Of a DNA stretch of 64,000 bases, positions 41,068 through 50,332 are shown one piece after another. The notes below the pieces were generated by a model. The model was not told where the DNA came from. It was given only the letters and a program-made list of their open reading frames with translations, and did no database searches. The DNA lies in assembly GCF_008017825.1 (NCBI RefSeq), contig NZ_VRLS01000012.1:186001-250000 (forward strand), read 5' to 3'. Position numbers and translations under genes: made by a program. This DNA comes from Mesonia sp008017825 (GTDB lineage: Bacteria; Bacteroidota; Bacteroidia; Flavobacteriales; Flavobacteriaceae). Position 1 is the first letter of the stretch, and each line of letters starts with the position of its first letter.

Positions 41068-42099
41068 ATGCAACTGTACAATAAGCTAAGTGCACAAGAG
41101 AGAGCGCAGCTTTTAGATGATGCCGGTGAAGACCGTTTAACGCTTTCTTTTTATCAGTACGCCAAAATTGGCAATCCAGAACTTTTTAGAAATCATTTAT
41201 TTATTGCTTGGGACCAACTAGAGGTCTTAGGTAGAATTTATGTTGCAAACGAAGGGATTAATGCCCAACTTTCTGTTCCTGCAACCCGATTTAATGAATT
41301 TAAAAATTTTCTTGACGGAATTTATTTCTTAGAAGGTGTACGTTTAAATATTGCCATCGAGCACGATACCAAATCTTTTCTAAAATTAAAAGTGAAAGTA
41401 CGTGATAAAATTGTAGCCGACGGTCTAAATGATGAAACCTTCGATGTTACTCAAAAAGGAATTCACGTAGACGCACAAAAATTTAATGATCTTATTAGTG
41501 ATCCTAACACGGTTTTGGTAGATATGCGAAACCATTACGAAAGTGAAATAGGGCATTTTAAAGGAGCTGTTACACCAGATGTAGACACCTTTCGAGATTC
41601 TTTAGATATTATAGAAGAAGATTTGAAAGAGCACAAAGAAGATAAAAATTTGGTTATGTATTGCACTGGAGGTATTCGTTGCGAAAAAGCTAGTGCTTAC
41701 TATAAGCATAAAGGTTTTAAAAATGTATTTCAATTAGAAGGTGGTATTATAGAATACTCCCGCCAAGTAGAAAATTTACAATTAGAAAATAAATTTATAG
41801 GGAAGAATTTTGTGTTTGATCACCGTCGAGCGGAAAAAATCACCGATGATGTTATTGCCAAGTGTCACCAATGTGGCGAAGCCTGCGATACGCATGTAAA
41901 TTGCGATAATGAAGCTTGCCATTTGTTGTTTATACAATGTACATCTTGTGCAGAAAAAATGGACAACTGTTGTTCTCAAGAATGTAAAGAGGTGAATGCA
42001 CTTCCTCATGAAGAGCAAAAAGCACTAAGAAAAGGAAAACACAACAGTAATAAAATCTTTAAAAAAGGAAGATCTGAAGTGCTGAAGTTTAAAATATAA
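41068..42099 (+). CDS. trhO: tRNA uridine(34) hydroxylase, rhodanese type
   Basis: TrhO (YceA) is a rhodanese-family enzyme that forms 5-hydroxyuridine at tRNA position 34. The 343-aa protein has an N-terminal ferredoxin-like part, a rhodanese domain with the active Cys in MYCTGGIRCEKA (about 197-208), and a C-terminal region with several Cys and His (KCHQCGEACDTHVNCDNEAC, then CTSCAEKMDNCC). This suggests a zinc-binding tail. The C-terminal tail ends in basic residues. A terminator follows. Some members are annotated as sulfurtransferases, so the activity is assigned by family, not tested. Confidence 0.9.
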   Translation: MQLYNKLSAQERAQLLDDAGEDRLTLSFYQYAKIGNPELFRNHLFIAWDQLEVLGRIYVANEGINAQLSVPATRFNEFKNFLDGIYFLEGVRLNIAIEHDTKSFLKLKVKVRDKIVADGLNDETFDVTQKGIHVDAQKFNDLISDPNTVLVDMRNHYESEIGHFKGAVTPDVDTFRDSLDIIEEDLKEHKEDKNLVMYCTGGIRCEKASAYYKHKGFKNVFQLEGGIIEYSRQVENLQLENKFIGKNFVFDHRRAEKITDDVIAKCHQCGEACDTHVNCDNEACHLLFIQCTSCAEKMDNCCSQECKEVNALPHEEQKALRKGKHNSNKIFKKGRSEVLKFKI

Positions 42100-42103
42100 T
42101 TAC

Positions 42104-42137
42104 AAAAAACCCTTCAGGAATTTGAAGGGTTTTTTTA
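42104..42137 (+). terminator. Terminator after trhO
   Basis: AAACCCTTCA (42107-42116) pairs with TGAAGGGTTT (42123-42132), with a long T run after it. Confidence 0.9.
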
Positions 42138-42138
42138 T

Positions 42139-43458
42139 TTAAGCTTTTTTTAGTCTATAAAGAAGTTGACTTATTCCATTAGCTTTTAATCTCGCCACCG
42201 TATAATTGAACATTTTCTTAGAGAAAAGATATTTGCTTTTTAAATAAATTTCAGAATTATTTAAATTAGTTATGAGTCTATACCATTTCCAAGTAGATTC
42301 ATTTTTTTCGATAAAATATTGAGCTCCTACTCCTAAAGTCTGTACCCCCCAAGTTGTGCTAAAGGCTTGATGAAAGGGTTGGGAATGCATAATCAAATCG
42401 GCGTTATCTATTGAAATATCAAGATTTTTCTCAATTATTCCCGAGGCCATCGAGAAAGATATTCCGTAATTGCTATCTTCTAAAAACACAGATATTTTCC
42501 CTAACTTATTTAAAATAAATTTTGGGTAGCTTAAAAGCAACTGATCTCTTCTTTTGAAAAACCCTTCTTTTATAGTTTCAAAAGAAATTTCAGGATAACT
42601 GTCATAATCTAAAGAGGCAAAATTAGATTGTTCTTCAAATTTTTTGAGAGCTTTAGAATCATCATAATTTTCATTATTCAAATCTAACTCATCATTAATA
42701 TAAAGAGCTTTTAATCCCAAGCCTTCTTGATCGAAAATATTTTTTACATCATTTACTGTATTGTGGTAAGCGTTAATATATTTATTGGTGATACTCGAAA
42801 AATACACAAAACTTGCAAATGGGATCGTAATTTTAGCATTTAGACCTTTATGATCTGTGATCATATTTTGTAAAATGCCCTTAGCTTTGGTTTCAATTTG
42901 AGGAATATTTTCTCTAGAACCATTATTACCCGCTAACGAAAATTGATTGAGTAAAGCATCTATTTTAGAATCAAACTTCTTTGAAATTATCTTATAATCA
43001 TTGGCATTAGGCTCGCAGTCATTCATATTAAAAACAGAAAACCCCTTATTTTTAACACCTAAAGCAGAATCCATAATACCTACTTGATAAACAAAAACTT
43101 CTGTTTGATCGGTAAGCTTAGTTAATTTAGAATGCGTAAGTAATTTTACAGTTTTAAAACCTAAACGTTTAAATGCATTTGGCATTTTATCAGAATTTTT
43201 CTTCTGAAAAAGAACAGTAACTCTTTCCTTAAATGAAGCGGGTAAATTTTTAAGGGTTTCAATATGAAAGTGATCTGGGTGTTCATGAGAAATCCATAAA
43301 TAATCTATTTCATTATACCATTCTTCCTTAAAGTTAGGTTTTGGGTGTAAGCTCCAAGAGTTATTAAAAGCTTTTCCCACTAACCAAGGGTCTGTCCATA
43401 TTTTACAATCAGAACATGTGATTATTGCAGAAGCTTGTGATATTAATTTTACTTTCAT
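42139..43458 (-). CDS. MBL-fold metal-dependent hydrolase
   Basis: The 439-aa protein starts with a metallo-beta-lactamase domain: MKVKLISQASAIITC, WTDPWL, and the metal motif HEHPDH in WISHEHPDHFHIE (about 75-80). A later NMNDCEPN around residue 145 could supply further ligands. The domain resembles the MBL part of CMP-N-acetylneuraminate hydroxylases and of UlaG-like lactonases, but no Rieske motif is seen. The C-terminal half (about 200-439) is unassigned, with a conserved-looking HSQPFHQAF segment. It is a single gene followed on the other side by trhO's terminator. The substrate is unknown. Confidence 0.7.
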   Translation of the reverse strand: MKVKLISQASAIITCSDCKIWTDPWLVGKAFNNSWSLHPKPNFKEEWYNEIDYLWISHEHPDHFHIETLKNLPASFKERVTVLFQKKNSDKMPNAFKRLGFKTVKLLTHSKLTKLTDQTEVFVYQVGIMDSALGVKNKGFSVFNMNDCEPNANDYKIISKKFDSKIDALLNQFSLAGNNGSRENIPQIETKAKGILQNMITDHKGLNAKITIPFASFVYFSSITNKYINAYHNTVNDVKNIFDQEGLGLKALYINDELDLNNENYDDSKALKKFEEQSNFASLDYDSYPEISFETIKEGFFKRRDQLLLSYPKFILNKLGKISVFLEDSNYGISFSMASGIIEKNLDISIDNADLIMHSQPFHQAFSTTWGVQTLGVGAQYFIEKNESTWKWYRLITNLNNSEIYLKSKYLFSKKMFNYTVARLKANGISQLLYRLKKA

Positions 43459-43575
43459 ATTTTTAGATTATAATATAAATGTGTCTTTTGAAGACAAGAA
43501 TTACAAATGTAAAAACAATTTGTGTAATCGATGTTTTAATTTATAATAATGCCTTTTCAAGTACTTCAATAGTTT

Positions 43576-43861
43576 ATGAAAATTCAACTCATCAATAAAC
43601 TTGTATTTTTTTCCGCGTTAAGCGTGCTTTTATATTTTTTGTGGCTCTACAGTTTTACTTATTTTGACATTAAAGATACTCCTGTAATTGTAGGTGTTTT
43701 TGTAGAGTTATTAACTATTCCCGCATTTTTGGCTACTACTGTTATATTAGTAGCGTCATTTTTTGTGGTACAAAAGTAAATGGAATCCTGTTTCTTTTCC
43801 GTTAGCCGCTATTTTGGTAACACTTTTTCTTATCTATTTTCTCGTTAAAATCTCTTTCTAA
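43576..43861 (+). pseudogene. Small membrane protein, probably split by a frameshift
   Basis: The first frame (43576-43779) encodes 67 aa with two TM helices (about 8-28 and 40-62) and ends at a TAA after VVQK. In the next frame, starting at 43778, the coding potential continues as KWNPVSFPLAAILV and a third hydrophobic helix to a TAA at 43859-43861. A one-base change at the AAGTAAATGG junction would join them into a protein of about 95 aa with three TM helices. This suggests a recent frameshift, a sequencing error, or, less likely, programmed frameshifting. Function unknown. Confidence 0.5.
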
Positions 43862-43999
43862 GAAGAGAAACCTATTATCTTTTTTCATTTTCTCGCTCCT
43901 CACAATAAATTGGTATATTTACCCTTTTAAATAAAGTATTAATTTTTCAATACACGCAGTAATGAAATAGCTGCGATTGTATTTCAATATATAGAACAT

Positions 44000-45250
44000 A
44001 TGGCGTGTGGAAGTTGCTCGACTGGCAAAGACGGTCAGCCAAAAGGATGTAAGAATAATGGAACCTGCGGTACAGATGGTTGTAATAAACTAACCGTATT
44101 CGATTGGTTATCAAATATGAGTTTGCCTAATGGGCAAGAAACTTTTCAATGTGTAGAAGTACGTTTTAAGAACGGAAGAAAACACTTTTTCAAGAATACA
44201 GAAAACCTTACTTTAAGTATGGGTGATGTGGTGGCAGTAGAAGCTTCACCAGGTCATGATGTAGGAATTGTTACCCTTACGGGGGAATTGGTTCGCGTAC
44301 AAATGAAGAAAAAGCGCGTAAAAGTAGATAGTGAAGAAGTATTGAAAATTTATAGAAAAGCTTCACAAAAAGATATTGATATCTGGCAAACTGCACGAGA
44401 AAAAGAAGAGCCTATGAAGGTGAGAGCTCGTGAAATAGCAATTCGTCTTCAGTTAAAAATGAAGATTAGTGATATTGAATTTCAAGGAGATGCCTCTAAA
44501 GCTACTTTTTATTATACCGCAGAAGAGCGTGTAGATTTTAGGCAACTTATTAAAGAGTTTGCACAAGAATTTAGAACGCGTATTGAAATGCGCCAAATTG
44601 GTTTTAGACAAGAAGCAGCTCGCCTTGGCGGAATTGGTTCTTGTGGGCGTGAATTATGCTGCTCTACTTGGTTAACCGACTTTAGAAGTGTAACCACATC
44701 GGCGGCTAGATACCAACAGCTATCATTAAATCCGCAAAAATTGGCAGGTCAATGTGGTAAATTGAAGTGTTGTTTAAATTACGAATTAGATTCTTATTTA
44801 GATGCTCTTAAAGAATTTCCAAGACAGGATACAAAACTCCAAACTCAAAAGGGGACGGCGGTTTGTCAAAAGATAGACATTTTTAAAGGTTCTCTTTGGT
44901 ATGCGTATGAAGGGGAATGGATGAATTGGCATGAGTTAACTACAGATCAAGTTAAAATCATTATTAAAGCTGCAAAGGATAAAAAGCCAGTAGCAAGTTT
45001 GGAAGAGTTTGCAATTCAACTTCAGCAAGAAGTAGAGGTAGATTTTAGTAATGTAGTTGGGCAAGATAGTTTAACCCGATTTGATAAACCTAAATCATCT
45101 CAACCTAAAAAGAGAAGAAAGAAAAAGAGAAAGCCACAAAAGGCAAATGCAAATACGAATGCAAACTCTAAACCTAATCAAAAAACGGGTAGTAAAAAAC
45201 CTCAGAACAAGTCAAATAACAGGAGAAAAAATAATTCTAAAAATGCATAA
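44000..45250 (+). CDS. ricT: PSP1-domain protein RicT/YaaT
   Basis: RicT (YaaT) belongs to the Ric complex that in Firmicutes carries iron-sulfur clusters and affects RNase Y action. The 416-aa protein has a Cys-rich N-terminus (MACGSCSTGKDG, then GCKNNGTCG), a PSP1 domain with the central ARLGGIGSCGRELCC motif (about 210-224), and KLAGQCGKLKCC (about 245-256). The basic C-terminal tail (about 355-416) is rich in Lys, Asn and Arg. The stop overlaps the gldH start by 8 bp, so RicT and GldH are translated together here. No RicA or RicF homologue is visible. Confidence 0.9.
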   Translation: MACGSCSTGKDGQPKGCKNNGTCGTDGCNKLTVFDWLSNMSLPNGQETFQCVEVRFKNGRKHFFKNTENLTLSMGDVVAVEASPGHDVGIVTLTGELVRVQMKKKRVKVDSEEVLKIYRKASQKDIDIWQTAREKEEPMKVRAREIAIRLQLKMKISDIEFQGDASKATFYYTAEERVDFRQLIKEFAQEFRTRIEMRQIGFRQEAARLGGIGSCGRELCCSTWLTDFRSVTTSAARYQQLSLNPQKLAGQCGKLKCCLNYELDSYLDALKEFPRQDTKLQTQKGTAVCQKIDIFKGSLWYAYEGEWMNWHELTTDQVKIIIKAAKDKKPVASLEEFAIQLQQEVEVDFSNVVGQDSLTRFDKPKSSQPKKRRKKKRKPQKANANTNANSKPNQKTGSKKPQNKSNNRRKNNSKNA

Positions 45251-45734
45251 ATTAGGAGTTTTTCTTTTAGGATCTATTTTCCTAGTTAGCGTAATTTCTT
45301 GTGACTCTAAGCAAGTGTATGATGAGTATAAAAGTATACCAAATGCGTGGGCAAAAGACTCTGTAGTTAAATTTGAAATAAAAAATATTGATAGTTTACA
45401 GACTTATAACTTGTTTTTTAACGTTAGAAATAATAGTGATTATAAGTATAATAACCTTTTTCTAATATCAAAAATGCAGTTTCCCAACGGAAAACAAATT
45501 ACAGATACTTTAGAATATGAAATGGCTTACCCTAATGGAGATTTTATGGGAACAGGAGCAGGAGAAGTAAAAGAGAATAAACTTTGGTACAAAGAAAACG
45601 TACGCTTTTTAGAGGATGGAGCATATACCGTTACCTTAGAACAAGCAATGCGTGAAAATGGAGAAGTAGAAGGTATAAAGAATTTAGAAGGGATTTTAGA
45701 AATAGGTTTTAGAGTAGAAAAAACAACTAATTAA
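45243..45734 (+). CDS. gldH: Gliding motility lipoprotein GldH
   Basis: GldH is a lipoprotein needed for flavobacterial gliding and type IX secretion. The 163-aa form starts at ATG 45243, within the last codons of ricT (8-bp overlap), because the signal peptide MHKLGVFLLGSIFLVSVISC begins there. An upstream frame extension lies inside ricT and is a shadow. The lipobox Cys is Cys20, followed by the mature sequence DSKQVYDEYKSIPNAW, recognisable as GldH. The other gld genes are not in the window. It is followed after 11 bp by the PBP1A gene. Confidence 0.92.
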   Translation: MHKLGVFLLGSIFLVSVISCDSKQVYDEYKSIPNAWAKDSVVKFEIKNIDSLQTYNLFFNVRNNSDYKYNNLFLISKMQFPNGKQITDTLEYEMAYPNGDFMGTGAGEVKENKLWYKENVRFLEDGAYTVTLEQAMRENGEVEGIKNLEGILEIGFRVEKTTN

Positions 45735-45745
45735 TACGTATAAAG

Positions 45746-48082
45746 GTGGCAAACGTAAAAGCAAATAAGAAAAAGAAAAAAGAAACAAGTTCTTTTAGAA
45801 AATACATTGGTATTTTTTGGAAGCTTTTCGCCTTAGGGATTGTTTTAGTAGTAAGCGTATTTCTTTTGGCGAGTTGGGGACTTTTGGGTGAAATGCCAAC
45901 TTTTGAACAATTAGAAAACCCTGAAACTAATTTAGCTACAGAGGTTTTCTCTTCAGATGGGGAGACCTTAGGAAAGTATTATAACGAAAATCGTACTCCT
46001 ATAAAATATGAAGAGCTTCCCCCGAATCTTATCAATGCTTTAGTTGCAACTGAAGATATAAGGTATTATGATCATTCTGGGATAGATGCTAGAGGTACAT
46101 TAAGAGCAATAGCCTATTTAGGATCAAATGGAGGAGCTAGTACTATTTCTCAGCAATTAGCTAAGCAGTTATTTACTGGCGTAAGATCAAGTAATATTTT
46201 TGAAGCGGTAACTCAAAAGATTAAAGAGTGGGTAATAGCGGTTCGTTTAGAGCGAAGCTATACCAAACAAGAAATACTGGCCATGTATTTTAATATTTAC
46301 GACTTTAACAATAATGCGGTAGGTATTAGATCGGCTTCCAGAATTTATTTTGGCGGAAAAGAACCTCAAGAATTAAAAATTGAGGAAGCTGCTGTTTTGG
46401 TAGGAATGTTTAAAAATTCATCTTTATACAATCCACGTAGAAACGCAGAGGGAGTAACTAATAGAAGAAACGTGGTTTTACTACAAATGGAGAGGGCTGG
46501 TTTTATAGATGAAAAACAAAAAGATTCTCTGCAAGCACTTCCTTTAAAAATAGATTATCATCCAGAAAGTCATCAATCTGGTTTAGCTACATATTTTAGA
46601 ATGTATTTAAGAGAGTTTCTTAAGGACTGGGCAAAAGAAAATCCGCAAGCGAATGGTGAAACATACAATATCTATAGAGACGGACTTAAAGTATACACCA
46701 GCATAGACTCTAGAATGCAAACTTATGCAGAAGAAGCAGTGCAAGCACATATGTCAAATCTTCAGAAGGAATTTGATAGGCAGAATAAAAACAATAAAAC
46801 AGCTCCTTTTAGAAAAGTATCCTCAGAAGAAATTGATCGTATTATAGAACGCTCTATGAAAAATAGTGTGCGTTGGTGGGAGATGAAAGATAAAGGTTTT
46901 TCAGAAGAGAAAATTAGGGCCTCATTCGATAAAAAAACACCTATGTCTGTTTTTGCATGGAATGAGAAAAGAGAAAAAGATACAATTATGACTCCTAGAG
47001 ATTCTATCTATTACTACAAATCTTTCCTAAATACGGGAATGATGTCGATGGAACCTCAAACAGGTGAAGTAAAAGCTTGGGTTGGAGGAATAGATCTAAG
47101 ACATTTTAAATACGAACACGTAAAGCAAGCGCGTAGACAAGTAGGTTCTACTTTTAAGCCATTTGTATACGCAACGGCGATAGACCAATTGCATCTTTCA
47201 CCGTGTTATGAACTACCTAACACTTTACACACTATTCCTGCAGGGAAACACGGAGTAACTAAAGATTGGACTCCAAAAAACAGTGGTGGAAAATATGGCG
47301 GAATGGTAAGTTTAAAAGAGGCGTTAGCAAATTCATTAAATACTATAACTTCTAGATTAATTGATAAAATTGGTCCAGAGCCGGTAATTGATTTATTAGA
47401 CAAACTGGGAGCAAACACAGAGAATATAGATCCTGTGGCGGCTATAGCGCTGGGATCTGTAGATTTAAGTGTATTCGAAATGGTTTCAGCTTACAGTACA
47501 TTTGCCAATAAAGGCGTTTATGTAAAACCTGTAATTGTTACCCGTATCGAAGATAAAAACGGGACTATACTTTATCAACACGTCCCAGAAAGTAGGGATG
47601 TAATGAGTGAAGAAGCAGCTTACGTAACCATTAACTTAATGGAAGGCGTAACCCAAGGAGGTTCGGGTACGAGATTAAAAACCGATAGTAATTATGCTGC
47701 TAATCTTACACATTATAAACGAGCGGTAACGGGGTATCCTTATGCATTTAAAAACCCCATCGCAGGTAAAACAGGAACCACACAAAACCAAAGTGACGGG
47801 TGGTTTATGGGTATTGTTCCTAACCTTACCACAGGAGTTTGGGTAGGTGGAGAAGATAGATCTGTTCATTTCCCTGGCATAACTTACGGTCAAGGAGCGA
47901 CTATGGCTTTGCCTATTTGGGGAATTTATATGAAGAAAGTATATGAAGATGAGGATTTAGAAGTTTCTAAAGGAGCTTTTGAAAAACCAGAGGTACTTAC
48001 TATTCAAACAGATTGTGATGCTGCTTCATCTGAAAATACAACTACAGAAGGAGGAGAAATAACAGAAGAATTAGATCTTTAA
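45746..48082 (+). CDS. Class A penicillin-binding protein 1A
   Basis: A 778-aa bifunctional peptidoglycan synthase starting at GTG. It has a TM anchor (about 25-47), a GT51 glycosyltransferase domain with LVATEDIRYYDHSG (catalytic Glu) and GASTISQQLAKQLF, and a C-terminal transpeptidase domain. The serine active site is GSTFKPF, the SxN motif is SLN in LANSLNTIT, and KTG is in GKTGTTQ. It makes and cross-links glycan strands in the periplasm. It lies 11 bp after gldH, a frequent neighbourhood in flavobacteria. It differs from the monofunctional MtgA at 8.8 kb. Confidence 0.94.
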   Translation: MANVKANKKKKKETSSFRKYIGIFWKLFALGIVLVVSVFLLASWGLLGEMPTFEQLENPETNLATEVFSSDGETLGKYYNENRTPIKYEELPPNLINALVATEDIRYYDHSGIDARGTLRAIAYLGSNGGASTISQQLAKQLFTGVRSSNIFEAVTQKIKEWVIAVRLERSYTKQEILAMYFNIYDFNNNAVGIRSASRIYFGGKEPQELKIEEAAVLVGMFKNSSLYNPRRNAEGVTNRRNVVLLQMERAGFIDEKQKDSLQALPLKIDYHPESHQSGLATYFRMYLREFLKDWAKENPQANGETYNIYRDGLKVYTSIDSRMQTYAEEAVQAHMSNLQKEFDRQNKNNKTAPFRKVSSEEIDRIIERSMKNSVRWWEMKDKGFSEEKIRASFDKKTPMSVFAWNEKREKDTIMTPRDSIYYYKSFLNTGMMSMEPQTGEVKAWVGGIDLRHFKYEHVKQARRQVGSTFKPFVYATAIDQLHLSPCYELPNTLHTIPAGKHGVTKDWTPKNSGGKYGGMVSLKEALANSLNTITSRLIDKIGPEPVIDLLDKLGANTENIDPVAAIALGSVDLSVFEMVSAYSTFANKGVYVKPVIVTRIEDKNGTILYQHVPESRDVMSEEAAYVTINLMEGVTQGGSGTRLKTDSNYAANLTHYKRAVTGYPYAFKNPIAGKTGTTQNQSDGWFMGIVPNLTTGVWVGGEDRSVHFPGITYGQGATMALPIWGIYMKKVYEDEDLEVSKGAFEKPEVLTIQTDCDAASSENTTTEGGEITEELDL

Positions 48083-48093
48083 AATATATTCTT

Positions 48094-48795
48094 ATGATAA
48101 GAAAAACGGTAAATAATGTTCAAGAAGCTTTAGAAGGCATTCAAGATGGGATGACTTTTATGCTTGGCGGATTTGGCCTTAGCGGAATTCCTGAGAACTC
48201 TATAACAGAACTAGTAAATAAAAATGTAAAAGATATTACTTGTATTTCAAACAATGCAGGAGTAGATGATTTTGGATTGGGTTTATTGCTGAAAAAAAAT
48301 CAGATAAAAAAAATGATATCTTCTTATGTAGGTGAAAACGCCGAGTTTGAACGCCAAATGTTAAGCGGTGAATTAGATGTAGAGCTTACTCCGCAAGGAA
48401 CATTAGCAGCTAAATGTCAAGCGGCTCAACAAGGTTTTCCTGCTATTTTTACTCCAGCAGGTTACGGAACAGAAGTAGCCGAAGGGAAAGAAGTACGTGA
48501 GTTTGATGGGAAAATGTACGTGTTAGAAGAAGCATACAAAGCAGATTTTGCCTTTATAAAAGCTTGGAAGGGAGACGAGGCAGGAAATCTTATTTTTAAA
48601 GGAACTGCAAGAAATTTTAACCCTTGTATGTGCGGAGCTGCAAAAGTAACAGTAGTTGAGGTAGAAGAGTTGGTAAAACCAGGAGAACTAGATCCTAACC
48701 AAATTCATATTCCAGGAATTTTTGTACAACGTATTTTTCAAGGAAAAGATTACGAAAAGAGAATTGAACAAAGAACCGTTCGTCAAAAAAAATAA
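48094..48795 (+). CDS. scoA: 3-oxoacid (acetoacetate/succinyl) CoA-transferase, subunit A
   Basis: The 233-aa A subunit of the family I CoA-transferase transfers CoA between succinyl-CoA and acetoacetate or another 3-oxoacid in ketone body and branched-chain catabolism. It starts MIRKTVNNVQEALEGI and contains the FMLGGFGLSGIPEN and GRNFNP-like FKGTARNFNP segments; ELTPQGTLAAK is typical of the A subunit. It lies 11 bp after PBP1A and 3 bp before scoB. Length is normal. AtoD-type enzymes with the same pattern are an alternative. Confidence 0.93.
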   Translation: MIRKTVNNVQEALEGIQDGMTFMLGGFGLSGIPENSITELVNKNVKDITCISNNAGVDDFGLGLLLKKNQIKKMISSYVGENAEFERQMLSGELDVELTPQGTLAAKCQAAQQGFPAIFTPAGYGTEVAEGKEVREFDGKMYVLEEAYKADFAFIKAWKGDEAGNLIFKGTARNFNPCMCGAAKVTVVEVEELVKPGELDPNQIHIPGIFVQRIFQGKDYEKRIEQRTVRQKK

Positions 48796-48798
48796 ATT

Positions 48799-49455
48799 AT
48801 GGCTTTAGATAAAAACGGAATAGCACAACGCATTGCAAAAGAAGTTAAAGACGGATATTATGTAAATTTAGGAATAGGAATTCCTACATTGGTAGCCAAT
48901 TTTGTAAATGACGATATAGAAGTAGAGTTTCAAAGTGAAAATGGAATTTTAGGAATGGGACCTTTCCCTTTTGAAGGTGAAGAGGATCCAGATTTAATCA
49001 ATGCAGGAAAACAAACTATTACTGCATTACCCGGAGCGAGTTTTTTCGATTCAGCTACAAGTTTTGGAATGATTCGAGGAAAACACGTTGATTTAACCAT
49101 TCTAGGAGCGATGGAAGTTGCAGAAAATGGAGATATCGCCAACTGGAAAATACCTGGAAAAATGGTGAAAGGAATGGGTGGCGCTATGGATTTGGTCGCT
49201 TCCGCGGATAACATTATTGTAGCGATGATGCATACCAATAGAGCAGGAGAATCTAAGTTACTAAAACGCTGCTCTTTGCCACTTACTGGTGTTGGTTGTG
49301 TGACCAAAATTGTTACCAATTTGGCAGTTTTAGAAGTTACCGAAAAAGGATTTAAACTTTTAGAAAGAGCTCCAGGCGTAAGTGTAGAAGAAATTCAAGC
49401 CGCTACAGAAGGAATATTAATTATGGATGGAGAAATTCCTGAAATGAAACTTTAA
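48799..49455 (+). CDS. scoB: 3-oxoacid CoA-transferase, subunit B
   Basis: This 218-aa B subunit completes the ScoAB enzyme. The catalytic glutamate is in the SENGILGMGP motif (about residue 50), which forms the glutamyl-CoA thioester intermediate. The YVNLGIGIPTLVANF start and the LPGASFFDSATSFGMIRG segment are characteristic. A copy of the iterated palindrome (49197-49208) encodes ASAD in this gene. It is 3 bp after scoA and 2 bp before the PH-domain gene. Confidence 0.94.
   Translation: MALDKNGIAQRIAKEVKDGYYVNLGIGIPTLVANFVNDDIEVEFQSENGILGMGPFPFEGEEDPDLINAGKQTITALPGASFFDSATSFGMIRGKHVDLTILGAMEVAENGDIANWKIPGKMVKGMGGAMDLVASADNIIVAMMHTNRAGESKLLKRCSLPLTGVGCVTKIVTNLAVLEVTEKGFKLLERAPGVSVEEIQAATEGILIMDGEIPEMKL
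49197..49208 (-). repeat. Iterated palindrome copy (in scoB)
   Basis: CGCTTCCGCGGA followed by T. On the minus strand it contains TCCGCGGAAGCG. It is one mismatch from the ten-base core TTCCGCGGAA. Sense frame: A-S-A-D. Confidence 0.8.
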
Positions 49456-49457
49456 AC

Positions 49458-49835
49458 ATGGGTTTATTTAATAATATTTTAGGTAACTCTAGTGAGGTTT
49501 CTGTAGAGAAACTTTTAGAAAAATACGGGCGTTTGTTGGTAGAAGGAGAGCAAATTGAAATCGGTTTTAAACTATTTCGAGACACCTTTATGTTTACCAA
49601 CAAACGTTTGGTATTAATCGATGTTCAGGGAATTTCTGGTAGTAAAGCAGAATATAAGTCTTTGCCTTATAAAAACATTTCTAGATTTTCTTTAGAAACA
49701 GCAGGGACATTCGATTTAGATGCTGAACTTAAAATCTGGATTTCAAGTGAAGACCTTCCTTCCGTAAGTAAGAAATTCAATAAAAGTATCGATGTGTACG
49801 AGGTGCAACGGTATTTAGCAGAAAAAGTACTTTAA
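49458..49835 (+). CDS. Bacterial PH-domain protein
   Basis: A 125-aa protein of the bacterial pleckstrin-homology-like family (bPH). The beta-rich pattern includes EIGFKLFRDTFMFTNKRLVL and YKSLPYKNISRF, typical of bPH_1 proteins, which usually form ring-like oligomers of unknown role. No signal peptide or TM helix is present, so it is cytosolic. It begins 2 bp after scoB and is probably part of that transcript, though a functional link is unclear. Confidence 0.85.
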   Translation: MGLFNNILGNSSEVSVEKLLEKYGRLLVEGEQIEIGFKLFRDTFMFTNKRLVLIDVQGISGSKAEYKSLPYKNISRFSLETAGTFDLDAELKIWISSEDLPSVSKKFNKSIDVYEVQRYLAEKVL

Positions 49836-49867
49836 TAATTTTTTCAGCTTTAAGCTTATTTTGTTAG

Positions 49868-50329
49868 ATGAGTAACCATACATTACATATTCGACCTTAT
49901 CATAAAAATGATCAGCCTCAATTAATAAACCTTCTCCAACTCAATACACCAAAATACTTTTCTCAAGAGGAAGAAATAGACTTCATTCATTATTTAGAAA
50001 AAGAACGAGAAGATTATTTTGTGGTAGAGATCTCATCTAAAATTGTGGGTTGCGGCGGGATAAATACACAAGGAAATATAGGTATTTTAAGTTGGGCTTT
50101 TTTACATCTAGATTTTCAACAACAAGGTATAGGAGGTCAACTACTAAAGTATAGGATACAGCATCTGCTTCAGCAAAAAAATAGTTCAAAAATTCAAGTA
50201 AGAACCTCTCAATTAGTTGAACCTTTTTACAGAAAAAACGGATTTCAACTCATAGAAATTAAAAAAGATTATTGGGCTAAAGGTTTTGATTTATACTTTA
50301 TGGAATATCAAAAACAACTTTTAAAATAA
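49868..50329 (+). CDS. GNAT-family N-acetyltransferase
   Basis: A 153-aa protein with the GNAT fold. The acetyl-CoA loop is QQQGIGGQLL (about 80-89, Q-x-x-G-x-G/A), preceded by strands VGCGGINT and ILSWAFLH. The C-terminal YRKNGFQLIEI fits motif B. It probably acetylates a small molecule or a protein N-terminus, and the substrate is not predictable. It is 32 bp after the PH-domain gene and ends 3 bp before the convergent desaturase-like gene. Confidence 0.85.
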   Translation: MSNHTLHIRPYHKNDQPQLINLLQLNTPKYFSQEEEIDFIHYLEKEREDYFVVEISSKIVGCGGINTQGNIGILSWAFLHLDFQQQGIGGQLLKYRIQHLLQQKNSSKIQVRTSQLVEPFYRKNGFQLIEIKKDYWAKGFDLYFMEYQKQLLK

Positions 50330-50332
50330 ATA

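Noticed and set aside
45081..45242. N-terminal extension of gldH into ricT
   Set aside because: The signal peptide and lipobox begin at ATG 45243. The upstream codons are an out-of-frame reading of the basic ricT tail.
48930..49319. 129-aa reading frame on the minus strand opposite scoB
   Set aside because: It lies fully inside scoB, which has strong family motifs, and the antisense protein has no recognisable pattern.
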